A stretch of DNA of 64,000 nucleotides from Gyrodactylus bullatarudis (Eukaryota; Platyhelminthes; Monogenea; Gyrodactylidea; Gyrodactylidae). The notes under the pieces are model-generated. The model was given only the letters and a program-made list of their open reading frames with translations, had not been told where the DNA came from and did no database searches. The position numbers were made by a program, and so were the translations under genes. Shown one piece after another: positions 1 to 11,344 of the stretch. The stretch is taken from contig SSNU01000082.1 in NCBI GenBank assembly GCA_012064415.1, forward strand, positions 1 to 64,000, read 5' to 3'. Within the stretch, counting starts at the first letter, position 1; every line of letters begins with the position of its first letter.

Positions 1-180
1 TGTCCAGCCCACCTTCGCCCCGCGAAAAGACAAGGGAAGGGCGATCAAACGACCTGCAAGCCAAGCTCTGTACCTTGGAGGTGCCAGAAACAGCTCGCCG
101 GCTTCTCACGCTCAGGACGAGACACTAGATGTCTTCATCGCGGCTGGTTACCATGTCCCTTGGTTAACAAAGGCCAGGTG
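1..180. other. GC-rich segment of unknown nature at window edge
   Basis: The first 180 bases are about 57% G+C by hand count, against well under 40% for almost all of the rest. One forward frame (starting at base 2) stays open to about base 180, but I recognise no protein family in it and see no splice context. It could be the end of a gene outside the window, a transferred or repeat fragment, or an assembly join. From about 190 to 304 the sequence is ordinary AT-rich spacer downstream of OTUB1. Confidence 0.4.
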
Positions 181-304
181 ATGCTTACTTTTTTTCCTCA
201 ATGCTCAAACTTTCATTCGCACTCTTATTTTTTTTATTGTTCAGTATACTTCATGATCTTATATATCCTACTCTGATTAAAAATGTTGATTTATTTAGGT
301 TTTT

Positions 305-1113
305 TTATTTGTCAGAATTTTCACACAACATATCATAATGTCCAGGAGTGTAAAGGAGCTTTACTGGGAAGCTATCGCCATTTACTTCATATTTCACCTG
401 TTTTAATTCCCCATCTCCTTGGCAATTTTCTATCAGTATACCAACTTTTGTTGCTGTAGATAACGCTGCTATTTGTACCTCTTCCGCCTCTCTATTCATA
501 GGTTCGACCTCATTGCTGCACCATTCATCAACTGGTGTAGGTAGAAATGGTCCGTATGTTTCAGCATTTTTTTTCATGTGATATGATATTATTAATCTGA
601 GAAATACAACGTAGTAATCTGACATGTTATCAAGATTAAATTTTTCTAATAATACTTTTGAATTCATTTCCTTTAATTCACTGAGCAGATTTAAATAATT
701 ATCGTAAAAATCTTCAACAGTTAGTAGGTTATAGTTAAGTTCATTAATGAGTGATTCTTTTATTTTTTCCATCAGCTGTATGAATGGATCTATTTCTTTA
801 GTATTCTTCATCATGTATTCGCAATGTGCGTAACAAAAAGCCCTATAAAAACAATTTCCATCTCTTCTAAATCGCCGGAAACCTGAGTAATTTTTCTTCA
901 AAGTTTCCAATTTTTGAAGGTGAGATTGGTTTCCTTTGAACTGATCGTCCAGTTCTGTCAGAGGCAGTTTGTCTGTGACAACAGGGTTTTTTTGGACCTA
1001 ATCATTAGAAATAATATTTACCTCCGATTCAATTTCCTTGTATCTGTTTTCTGAAAGCTTTTGGAGTTCAGCATCGTCTAAAGTAATGTTAATAAAATTT
1101 TACTGAATTCCAT
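305..1113 (-). CDS. OTUB1: Otubain-1-like deubiquitinase (OTU cysteine protease)
   Basis: About 252 aa from three exons: 1104-1113, 1022-1077 and 305-997. The introns are 26 nt (1078-1103) and 24 nt (998-1021); both give GT..AG and restore phase, and the 24-nt intron contains an in-frame stop, so it must be spliced. The catalytic block reads DGNCFYRAF (Asp and nucleophile Cys), and the catalytic His is in GHYDML near the C-terminus, as in the peptidase C65 otubains. The N-terminal helix with VQKNPVV..LPLTEL matches the otubain ubiquitin-binding arm. Length is close to the human protein (271 aa). Otubain-1 cleaves K48-linked ubiquitin chains and, by family knowledge, inhibits UBC13-type E2s. 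It is the last gene of a tight minus-strand trio. Confidence 0.93.
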
Positions 1114-1439
1114 ATCCAATTTCTGATAGCTCAGAGCAAGATAATACTACGCCAGCTAGTCAGACAATTTAAACACAGTCTTGATAAGTTTTTTACTTTA
1201 GAGTTTGAACTAAAAAAACTGAGAGTAATTTAAATTTAATTTACATAGTTATTTTTACTAATTTTGGGAATTCCAAATTGGAATAGGAGTTAATTAATTG
1301 TTACAATTAAATTGTATCGGTTGATAATTAATCGGAAATCTTGACTCAAGGTCTAATCATTCAGTCAATAATAATGCAATTTGAATGTGTGAAAAGTTTA
1401 TTTAAAAAATCAAAGCTGAAAGCTCGAAACCTGTTTTGG
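1114..1439. other. AT-rich spacer between OTUB1 and upstream gene
   Basis: 326 bases on the 5' side of OTUB1 and the 3' side of the next minus-strand gene. No reading frame or structured motif was seen. It must hold the 3' end of the upstream transcript and, if OTUB1 has its own promoter, that promoter too. Confidence 0.5.
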
Positions 1440-2043
1440 TTAATCAAAAGGGTTTAAATCATCAGGATCTGAAAAAGAACCAGAATTATTCTTGAATCCA
1501 GAACCATCATTGATTTTTGGTTCCAGTAGAGTGTTAATAGCCTCATTTGATTTCTTTTTATAAGGTATTTTCAATTTTTTACATTTTTCTCGTTCAGCCA
1601 GCTCTTTAGCGGTTACAAATGTGATATTGTATCCGAAATCTCTAACCAGTTTTTTTGTTATGTCAACTTTGGTTGTGAACTCATCATCTTTTATTTCGTC
1701 CTCTTCATCAACATTTTCATATGAACCACTTGTTCTTGCTTTCATATGCTACAATAAAGTCATCATTTACGTTTTCAACTTACATACAACTTTTCTCGTT
1801 CTTTTCGAGCAATTCTTTTTAATTCTTCTTCCTTTATTAAAAAAGGTGTTTGCTTTGGAATTCTGTCAACATTAATATGAGGTCGATTATTAGTCCTATA
1901 AGAATTAGGACAGCTGTCTAATTCCCCAGGAATATTGTCTCTACTTGAGTTTCAAATAAAAATCAATTAATCAATTCTTCAATTTCCACAAAAATCTTTT
2001 GATAAACCTTTTTCATAAAAGTACAGGTTATAATTTCATTCAT
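1440..2043 (-). CDS. Unrecognised small charged protein with C-terminal NPF motif
   Basis: Two exons are well supported: 1440-1748 (103 codons with stop) and 1784-1938, joined across a 35-nt GT..AG intron (1749-1783) in phase. The 5' end is uncertain. The best solution I found is a 19-nt first exon at 2025-2043 with an 86-nt intron (acceptor before 1938), giving about 160 aa. The protein has a basic helical stretch (EEELKRIARKEREKL), an acidic patch (ENVDEEDEIKDDE), a lysine-rich segment and ends in LNPFD, an Asn-Pro-Phe motif of the kind bound by EH domains. I do not recognise the family and assign no function. With this start, the ATG lies one base after the stop codon of the EGF-like gene. 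Confidence 0.55.
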
Positions 2044-2044
2044 C

Positions 2045-2609
2045 TCATTTTATGTAATTAAAGTGATCAAGATTAAATAACTCACTTTTGTCGAAATCGT
2101 TGGCTTCATTATATAATATAATTTATATTATGAATATACAGCTTTTATGCTTACTTTTTAACGAAGCTTTAATTTTAAAATGTTGATTATTAACCTTTAG
2201 TAAGGTCCTTTACTGAAAAGGTTTTTCATTCATCGAATCTTACCATATTAACACTCCAACCAGCGTGAGTATGAATGACAAGATTAAAATTGTGATAATT
2301 GAAGCAATCATTGACGGGGAAGCACTAACATCTATTAAAATATACACATTCTTCAACTAACACAGATAATTGCATCTTTCTCCATAATAATTTTCTTGGC
2401 AACTAGATTTAATAAATACACGCAGCTTACTGGCAGTATGTGTAACACTGGAGCCTGGCAAGATCATATGCTTTAGAACAATTACCGTTCTTACATAAAA
2501 GCATATTTTCCTCATCTTCATTACAATGAGAATCACATTGCGATAAGGGTTGGAAAGTTGTTGTATTGATCGTCTCGTTCAAGGGGGAAATTTGAATTGT
2601 TGAATTCAT
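2045..2609 (-). CDS. EGF-like single-pass membrane protein (EGFR-ligand-like)
   Basis: About 136 aa from five exons: 2431-2609, 2364-2402, 2244-2324, 2155-2207 and 2045-2103. Introns are 28, 39, 36 and 51 nt and all are phase-consistent. An Asn-rich N-terminus (potential N-glycosylation sites NST, NET, NTT) leads to one cysteine-rich module with CKNGNC, then CHCQENYYGERC. The C.C..YxGxRC pattern is the end of an EGF repeat and is split by intron 1. A hydrophobic segment follows directly (about residues 78-100), then a short Lys/Asn tail of about 35 aa. One membrane-proximal EGF module is the architecture of EGF-receptor ligand precursors (TGF-alpha, Spitz, neuregulin). No obvious cleavable signal peptide is present. 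The ligand role is inference from architecture. Confidence 0.72.
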
Positions 2610-2807
2610 AATGCAATTTTAGTTAATGCAAAACTAATCATTAATGCTAACTGTAAGTCGCTAACAGATATCTGGTATATTAAAAAATTAAAATTTGAAA
2701 TCTGATTAAATCTGGTTATCATAAATAAATGAGTACAAAATTAATTTATTGTTTAATTGAAGCTGTAAAACATTTTTGAAAGTAACTCATATTGTCTAAA
2801 TATTATT
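2610..2807. promoter_or_regulatory. Divergent intergenic region, EGF-like gene / cytochrome b5
   Basis: 198 bases separate the start codons of the minus-strand EGF-like gene and the plus-strand double cytochrome b5 gene. Both promoters must lie here or overlap it. I see no clear TATA box that stands out from the AT-rich background. Confidence 0.5.
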
Positions 2808-3404
2808 ATGAGTCTTAGACCGATAGACTTGAAAGAACTAGAAAGACATAATACAAAGAAATCAGCTTGGCTCGCAATAAATAACAAAGTTTATGATGTT
2901 ACCAAATACATCAGGAAGGTAAACTTTAACAAATTTAAACAATTAAGCATCCTGGTGGATCGAATACAATAAAAAGTTATCTTGGCAAAGATTGTACTGT
3001 TCCTTTCATGAAGATCCTTCATACTACTTATGCTGATTCTTTATTAGAAAAATTGCAAATTGGATACCTAGAAGTGAAAATATCCCCTTCAATTCAACCG
3101 AGAATAACGTAAGACATTCTTAGATTAAAATTATAGAACATTTTTAACTTTGAATGAAGTTGCCGAACATAATACAAGGGGATCCTGTTGGATTATATTA
3201 TTCAATAAAGTTTACGATATAACGTCGTTTTTGGAATCTCATCCAGGTGGTCCGTCTGAGTTGATGAGATATGCTGGAAAAGACGCTACTAAAGCATTTG
3301 AATTCGAAGGCCATGGAAACGATTCAAGAGAAATGCTCAATCAATTTTTAATTGGCCATTTACCTGATTCAGAAGCAAAAACTGTAAACTTGAAGAAGCA
3401 GTAA
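2808..3404 (+). CDS. Tandem double cytochrome b5-domain protein
   Basis: About 179 aa from three exons: 2808-2918, 2948-3108 and 3137-3404, with 29-nt and 28-nt introns. Two cytochrome b5-like heme-binding domains lie in series. Domain 1 (about residues 5-80) has the first axial His in HPGG and a candidate second His in ILHTTY. Domain 2 (about 93-170) has ESHPGG and the second His in [10 protein letters not shown], a near-canonical motif. Domain 1 is more divergent around the second His, so its heme binding is less sure. There is no C-terminal hydrophobic anchor, so the protein is probably soluble, unlike microsomal b5. Family role: one-electron carrier for desaturases, hydroxylases and reductases. 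A stand-alone two-domain b5 is unusual; a lost oxidoreductase partner domain is possible but not visible. Confidence 0.88.
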
Positions 3405-3795
3405 GTTAGATGTGTTGTTAGAAATTGAGAAAATCGCTAATTTGAGATCTCAATTCGTTTTCAAGGAAATGCAGTCTCATTTGATTCCTTACTCTCTCGG
3501 ATCAATGATGAGAAAATAAATTTATTGACAAAATAAATAATTATATTATATATTCTAATGCATATTTAATAAGAACAATAAAAACTTGACAACAGATGTT
3601 TTTTTCAAAATCTCTTATTTTTCATACAATCATAATAAAATACAATCTTTGAATAAGTATCCTGTGGACTTGCAACTTTGAACACAAAGCGCATGATGGT
3701 TCCATATATAATATATGGCATATATGTATTATTACAGAATATATTCCTGAAGACTACATCCATCTATAGATCAAATAAATTCACACAGTAAATTC
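3405..3795. other. Convergent 3' region between cytochrome b5 and GRAMD1-like genes
   Basis: Holds both 3' untranslated regions. Several AATAAA-type hexamers occur on the plus strand (for example near 3578) and could end the cytochrome b5 transcript. No other gene was seen. Confidence 0.55.
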
Positions 3796-6700
3796 TCAGG
3801 CCTCCAAATCTTCAACTGTCTTTCGAAGCTCTCCAACTAGAGACAGAACCTGTGAAGAAAGAGTGAGAATTTTTCAAAAAGACCCATGAGAAGTGTGTTT
3901 GATAAAATTTAGGAGGAAAATTCTGTCTTTTTTTCTTAAATAATATTAAAAAACGCACTTTTTTGAAGGAGCTTTCGAGGCTTTTGAGTTTTGTTGAAAT
4001 GTCTTTGAATGAGTCCTTTCTAAGATTATCTTGGTGGGCTTGATAGGGTAATAATTGGTTCATACATTTGCCCTCCTTTGCCAGGGTTTCAAGGGAATGA
4101 TGCCAATGAGAAATTATGCTTTCAAATTCGAGAAATCTACTATACATCACAGAGAGACAAAAGCATAAAACACAGCACCTATATACGAGAGAGAATAGAG
4201 AAAAAATTATTAATGCAAGTGCGAGAGACACCTTACACATGAAACTTACAAGAGGATCATGATTAACCAGGCTAGATTGAATTGTGAGCCAGAATCACTG
4301 AGTAGTGAAGTTATCCACGAGATTATCATTGAACTGCAAGTAGAATCAGTTTGATCGTTGCTACTATTGCCAGATTTGACTTGGCCATTAACTTTATCAT
4401 TGCCGGTTGTGGATGGACTAATTTCTAGAGGACCTGTTGAGAGAAATTGAAAAAAATATGGCTCATGCAAAGGAAATAGTTTTGATGTAAACTCACTTTG
4501 ATTTGTCAACGGTTTAGTTATGGCCGACTCTTGCATATCTAGGGTTTTGACAAGGCTTCCTCCGGTCAATTGGTCATGCCGGGAGAGTTGTTTGGCCTGC
4601 TGTATTAGTAGTTCAGTGAGATCATTGAAATTCTCAGCAATATTTGTTCGAAAGGTACTTTCGATGATGTTTTTTGCTCCGAAAAATACTTGCTTATCAA
4701 AAATCACTTGAGCGCTAACTTTCAGGTGTGTTGTGTACTTGTTGATACTCAGGAGACAATAACGACATTCAGAATGGAAACATGTAGAGAAGGGGACGTT
4801 CTCATTAACCACAACCGTATCAATGACATATCTCCGATGTGGGATAGTTTCCTTGACAAGAAGTTGCTAAAAAGAGATTTGATAGTAAAAGTTTTTTCTA
4901 ATCAATATGAAAAAACAGACGAGGTCAAGAAAAGAAGAACTAACCTGTGTCTCTACCGATAAGCAACACCGAGGTCCAAGTTTCTGTTTCAAGGCAACAG
5001 TATAATGAATCTTTCGATTAATTTCTCCAGAATCACAATCGGATTCAGTCGGGAGAATATTCCAGTCATTGTCGACATGATAATCAGATGTTCCTCTGAT
5101 ACCACACGATAACTCGGTAAATTTACAAAAGGTGAACAAAGCCTGGAATACTGCGTCAATGTTGAGTGGGATCTCACAATCTGCATACTGTCTACCCAAG
5201 TGCTCGTGACCGGAGCCGCATTTAGTTGGGCCTTGACTCTGATGAGTACCACCAGGTTGGTTGGGGAACTTTTTCTGGGAGCTTTTCAATTTCGAGTTTA
5301 AGCTATCCAATTGTTTCATAAAGTTGTAATTATCTGTGTCAGTTGTGTTTGTCTCATCGAGATATTCATCAACAGAATCAGTCAGATTATTTTGCATGTC
5401 TATGCCGATTTCGTCGAAAACACGCGAAGTTGAAGTCTGAGAATTGAAGCTTTCGGTTAACTCTTCCTTGGTTTCACTTTGCGAAAAAGAATCTGTATTT
5501 CTTTCTTGGCCTTTTGTGGAAATACTCGCCTAAAATTAGAAATTTTATTTAGTTGTGAAAATAATATAAAGACATGAATCGTTTTCTCCGGATAGGTGGG
5601 AAAAAAATTATGAATTACAGAATTGTATTAGAGTAATAACTTATTACTAATAACTCTATAGTAGTATAATTCATCGCTTGAAGGAAAATTAAGACCAAGA
5701 TTAGAATAAAAAACATTTAGATTATCCTGATAAAAATAGTTTCGAATACAAGTCGTATTCTTCTTTTTTGAAAGATCTCACACCAAAAGAAGAATACGAC
5801 ATGTAGTCGAAATATTGTGTTAATATCCAAACTATTTTTAACTGGGTAATCTAAATGTTTTTTATTCTAATCTTGATCTTAATTTTCCTTCAAATGATGA
5901 ATTATATTATCAGAGTTATTACTCTAATACAATTCTGATTACTATAACAATCACTATAATTTTTATAATCCTTATTTTTATCAAGAAATACTAAACCCTT
6001 TTCTATCTTTTCTTTTTATACTAATAGACCAATAAAAGCCAGAAGACAATACAGTCAATCTATGCCGAACAGCTCCCTGAAGAACTATTAAATTATTTTT
6101 TTCATTTTAACAGTTTATAGGCTCATTCTATTGTATATTAAGGGGAGGGTAAATAAGAATTCAAACATTACCTTCTTTTTATGTCCGAGGAATGAATTTG
6201 TCATTGCCTTTGGACTTATCAAGATATTGAAGGATGAATTCTCCAGACAACCATTCGTCTGGGATGTATCGGTTAATTTATCAGTTTCATTCTGTGAATC
6301 AGGTAGTTTGTTGACATCAACAGGACCGACAGGACTCTCGGGAAGCTCCATCATGGCAGTGACACTATCATCTCCGTATATTTGTCTAACTTGCATTATT
6401 ATCTCTTCAACTGACATTGACTACAAGTGGGTGGAGAGGGAAATTATTATAGAAACTTTATTCCATTGAGTATTACATATTCAGTGTATCTGGAAAGAAC
6501 CTGATTCATGTAAAAGTGAGAGATACTCCAAGCATGATGAATGTGTGTTTAGATCATGATATGAATTTGGTTCATATGTAGGTTGGGAATCTATGATTAT
6601 TACAGATACATCTCAATTTTTTCATCAAGAATTCAAATTTGGAATTCAGATAATGATACCTCCTTTTATCGTCGGAACTTCAAACTTTGAAGAGAAAAAA

Positions 6701-9700
6701 ACTGCAAAAAAAGTCCTTCTCCAAATATCGATAAGCGATAATGAGGTAAATCATTAGATCAGATTTAGCATAATCCATTTTTTCATCTAGATTCAGAAAA
6801 ACTTCTTCTGTCACTTTCAAATCAAAAAAATGCCAAAATTGTTTTGGGATCCTGGCGCATGATAAAATGGATTCCAAAAAAATCTCCATTTTTGTATTCT
6901 TGATGAAAAAAAAATGAGATGCATATCTGTAAATAAATAAATAAATTCCAACCCTCATACAAATTTGCTCTATTTTCTTCATGGGGTGGGGGGTATAACT
7001 GAGAAGAGTTTATTCATTTCTATGGTCTCCTTGTTTCGATTGGACTGATACGACCTGGGAGTAGAGAATTGAAGATATTGCATTGATTAGGGCACTCAAG
7101 TCTTGGGAAGGAAGAAGATCCATGATGTGTGAAGGATGAATTCGATCGAGAGAGACTGATGAAGAGTAAAAGGGGACGAAATTCTGACGTACAAATTTTG
7201 GTCTTTTTTAGCTTTTATCAAAGGGATATCTCTCTCTTTAAGTACTTTAGAGTGGGATTAGTAAGTTTGTTAAATTATTGTTGAGAATTTTAGATAAATA
7301 CATGCTAAATTTAATTTTGATTTTAATGAAAAATACATTACGAGGACTGGAAGACAGGTGATTAATCAGTAAGGCAGCCAAAATACCATTTTTTTCTGGG
7401 CTAAACTCTAGTGAGATAAATGGTAACATGAAATCGAATCTTACTTTTCTTGATTATCTGAATCGTGCTGTTTTCTAAAACTTCTCAATCTCGGTTTGAG
7501 AGATTTTAATTGGTCCAACAAAGATTTTAACTTGATTTATTCCACTATTAAATTTCTGATCTCATGTTGAGAGGCAATATTCTAATCTGCCTAACCGAAT
7601 CCTTTTTATAGTTTACTTAAAATATATAATATTTTTCATATGCTTTTACATAATGTTTTATGAGAATTCTGCTAATTTAATTTTGAAGAGATGCAATATT
7701 GTGATCGCCCTGATTATTAGTATCAAGACTTAATATTAGTAATACTAAAAGATAAGTTTTTCATCCAAACACTCCTGTTTTCTAATAAGAGACTGTCTTC
7801 AAGACTTCATTTATCCGATTTGTTACCGTTCAAAAAACAGTCACTAACTCAACACATTGTTTTTTATTTTCATCTCAAAGCTATAATGAAAATTCATAAA
7901 CATAAAATTATTGAAACAAACAAGTCTTTGCAAGTTATGTGCATTCAAAGTTTTTCACGCAAGCGTTAATCAGTACTAAAGCTTTTATTTCACCGGTTCT
8001 CATCAGACTCATACACTGCCTAGATATTTATACAAAATTATTAACAGAAATTGTTAATATCACCAGTTATTCACTTGTCTACCAATTCTCATTATAATAA
8101 TTAAGGTGAATTTTTCCTTAAAATCAGAATTAAATATAATAAATAATTTAGTAGGTATATTTATTGCATGAATTAACTTAGATAATATGAGAATTAAAAG
8201 TATTTATGTCACCAAGAGAAAAGAATCATGAGATGGGGAGGAAATAAAAATCACACATTCGGTTCATCCAATGGAATTACATATATTCACAACCCATGTA
8301 TACACAATTCATAGATAAAATTGAATATATATAAAGAATTGATCATTGACAAAGTTGTAGGTAGAGAGTTGATCAAGATTGAATAATATTTCTCAAAGTA
8401 AAACTTTAATAATACACGAGACATTTTGGCTTTGCTAGGGGAATTGGGTCAAAGCATGTGTAGCGAAGAGGCTTCACGAAAGAACTTCCTCGCTACTCAC
8501 TGTTGCTAGTTTCAATTTACCAATTAGAAATAATTTACAAGAATAATTAATTTTGGAATGCGAATCAAACACAGACACACTGTTACCGATTTAAAAGTAA
8601 AAAGTTGACCCTTTCGATAGCTAAATGAGGAAAGTTTCAAGTTTGGTTCTCTCACAGAGAATTCTTACTTAAAATTTGATAATAAAAACCATTTTTACTC
8701 AGGACGAATTTTTATAAACATGTTTTCTTTCACATGTAATTTCATCAAAGTCTGATTGATATTGAAATTCAAATCTACTGGTGAGTAGTTTTTAAAAAAA
8801 TGAAAATTTGCCAATGAGAGGATTTATTTGGAGATTAACTTTGACGAGCACTCAGTTAATGTCAAAAGGGATATCTTATGAATTCCTTCGATCTGATTAA
8901 AAGACAACTTAGATGATCCAAAATCTAATGCATAAAAGGCGTATGAAGAAGTAAAAAAAGGCCAATTAAGTTTGAGAGAATTTTTAAGCAAAACAAGAAA
9001 TGAATGATAAGGAGTAAACAGGACACGTAAACCAACCTCGGGCTTCAATGACAGAAATGTCTAAAAAAGTAGTGGTAGTGGTAAATATTCATGTAGTAAT
9101 AATTGAAATTTATCATATTTAACATGGACTGGACAAAATTCATAGATCAAAGTTCAAATTTAGCGGATAGAAATTAATCGAAATGAAATGCAGAATCAAC
9201 AAAAGGAGGAGAGCATACCTGCTGGTTTAAGAAATTCTCCCAGACCTTGTTGAGAATGGCAAAGGTTTTCTCACGGGCAGCAAAGGAGGTGAAAAAATAT
9301 CTTTCATTTTCCTTCCCATGAATTATCTGGATGGCGTTCGGTATGAGTTTTGCAGTCTTTTGCTTAGTTATCGAGACAATGTCACGAACTGAAATCATAA
9401 TTTTGGACTCGTGGATTATTTTCGCATAGAAACAAATCCATTCTTCCGTTATGTACATGCGACCTTGGGTCAATAATCCATTATGATACAAGGCACATGA
9501 GTAGTCTAGGAGAAAGAGGTAAATGTTAGATTTTTCCAGGAGAACTCATCTTGAAATTCGGAAATTAAAACTCACCAACTAGCAAGTGGTCAGTGTCCAC
9601 AGCTGATCCTATGAAAGCTCTGCGAAATTGCTGAGCTTTTTGACGATATGTTGGGGCCAAGTACTGGGAAAAGGAAAAATTTTATTTATAGTGAATTGGA

Positions 9701-10802
9701 TTCAATAGAAACACTGATTACGTTATCATTCAAATCTACAATATAAGACAGTTTCCTAGGCGATAGTTTCAAAGTGGACAATCGAACACGTTTGCTTGTC
9801 TTCTTTTTAGACGATCTCCGTGGTAGTGAGGATGGCCGCGAAGACTTTTTGCAAACATCACGAGTTACTGGCATTGAAATCTTTTTACTCAAATCATTAT
9901 CTTCTGTGGCATAGTCAAGCTCATCACTATGCGGATACTTGTGGAAAGAGATGCTGTGTCTGTTTTCGTGAAAATCTTTCATAATAAAACAATTACACTG
10001 GTAGAGAAAGAATAAGAAACTCGATTGAGAGAAAATAACCTGAGTGAAACAGTTATAAATTTTGTCAAGAAAGAGCAATAATTTGATAAAAAATTATACA
10101 TTGAATTTGAAAAAAAAACATCTTGCAATCTCATGTATTACAGTATTATCTTCTCAAAACATTGTATTGGCTTGTTAGCGTGTAGTGCAGTGCACAATGT
10201 CTTCATTCGAAAAACAATGAAATAACTTATACATAGATGACAACTTTAATTTAATATCTTATTCTTATATGAATACACGTTGAGAGAAATAAATTCTTAA
10301 AATTTGGGTGATCAATATTAATTTTGGGAATTAACTCTGTTGACAGCTAAAAATATAAATGTACAATATGAAAATCAATAGGCTTTTGGTCATTTACAAA
10401 TATCAAAAAGTGCTCACCTGATACAAATTAGATAAACCTCTGGGAGATTTTTCATTTGATAGATCATTTCCAGAGTATGAAAGATGAACAAAGTTGGGCT
10501 TTGGATTATCAACAATGTTTCTACAGTCAAACTGCGAAGATGTGGAGATTTTATGTTCAAAGCCTGAGGTATTTGGAACTGGAACACTATATCTGAACTG
10601 TAATAAGATCAAAAGGTCAGGTTTTATTATAATTTCATCGATTGGATCTTACATTGTTAGTTATAAAAGAGTTATCATTGAAATCGGCAGAATTATTTCT
10701 TGGAATTAAACCCTTCTTCTCTTCCTCAAATTGTTCGTTACGAGAAGACAAATCACTGATACCTATATCACTCAAATTTCCAGTCGTAAATTTTTGTTTC
10801 AT
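3796..10802 (-). CDS. GRAMD1/Aster-like ER sterol-transfer protein (GRAM + VASt + TM)
   Basis: About 901 aa from ten exons, all in phase: 10653-10802, 10418-10597, 9722-9997, 9576-9663, 9219-9505, 6172-6420, 4945-5529, 4250-4866, 3959-4178 and 3796-3849. Order: low-complexity N-terminus; GRAM domain beginning YLAPTYRQK and including DYSCALYHNGLLTQGRMYI (exons 4-5); linker with IIMQVRQIYGDD, matching the conserved post-GRAM helix; VASt/ASTER sterol-binding domain (exons 7-8) with YTVAL, SVETQ and RRYVIDTVVVNENVPF; one transmembrane segment (FNLAWLIMILL continuing CCVLCFCLSVMY, split by a 71-nt intron); short C-terminal helix. Family knowledge: such proteins sit in the ER and move accessible cholesterol from the plasma membrane at contact sites. 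Intron 5 is about 2.8 kb and intron 6 holds a foldback element. The first two exons rest on splice signals only. Confidence 0.9.
5618..5937. mobile_element. Foldback (MITE-like) element in a GRAMD1-like intron
   Basis: 320 bp with two long imperfect inverted arms (about 5618-5770 and 5780-5937). The outer ends read CAGAATTGTATTAGAG and its complement, and the centre pairs at AAGAAGAATACGAC. The same four bases ATTA flank both ends (5614-5617 and 5938-5941), a likely target-site duplication. It has no coding capacity and lies wholly inside intron 6 (5530-6171) of the GRAMD1-like gene. Confidence 0.75.
6421..9218 (-). other. 2.8-kb intron of the GRAMD1-like gene
   Basis: Bounded by a donor after the GRAM-domain exon (GTATGC on the minus strand) and an acceptor CTTGTAG. 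The flanking coding phases are both zero, and the joined protein runs from the end of the GRAM domain into the conserved post-GRAM helix, so no exon is missing. The interior is AT-rich and I see no convincing gene in it. Confidence 0.75.
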
Positions 10803-11344
10803 CAGAACTATCAAGTCATTTGATTAGGGAATCTACAACATCAATTTATCGAAATTCATAATCACGCGTACATTTTAACAAAGTTGCCAACTTAGTTGAA
10901 GAGTTGTAGATTTTTGAAGCTTTCTATTTATTTATCATTTTTTGATTCAATCTATTTTCATTTTTTAGATTGGTTTCTGGTTAAAAACGTTTTAAAAATC
11001 TACAATAAAAGGTCAATTGTAGTCATAGTCGAAGGCATAATCATTACTTGAGTCTGATTTTATTGATAAACTTCGCAGTTGAGACGTTAATTTCTATTAT
11101 TTACCAATTGAATACATTATTACTACTATTATTATTTCTAATATAAACTCAATTTAATTTTTAATTTTAATGCGTCACTCAGTCACTTGATCTTATTTCG
11201 AATTACCAGTTTACTAAAATAGAAGAGTCACTTGTCTCAATTCAATTCTCTTCAATTTCATTTCGAATGAGTAGTACCGTTTAATCAAGTGCAAGTTGTC
11301 TGGATATTATTTATTAATTTGACAAATAAAGTCAGTGTTGTAAT
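10803..11344. promoter_or_regulatory. Divergent spacer, GRAMD1-like / small membrane protein
   Basis: 542 bases between the inferred start codons of two divergent genes. No conserved motif was identified. Further 5' untranslated exons of either gene could lie here. Confidence 0.4.

Noticed and set aside
4690..4962. Plus-strand open frame of 90 codons over the GRAMD1-like VASt exon
   Set aside because: It is antisense to well-conserved VASt coding sequence; a shadow frame.
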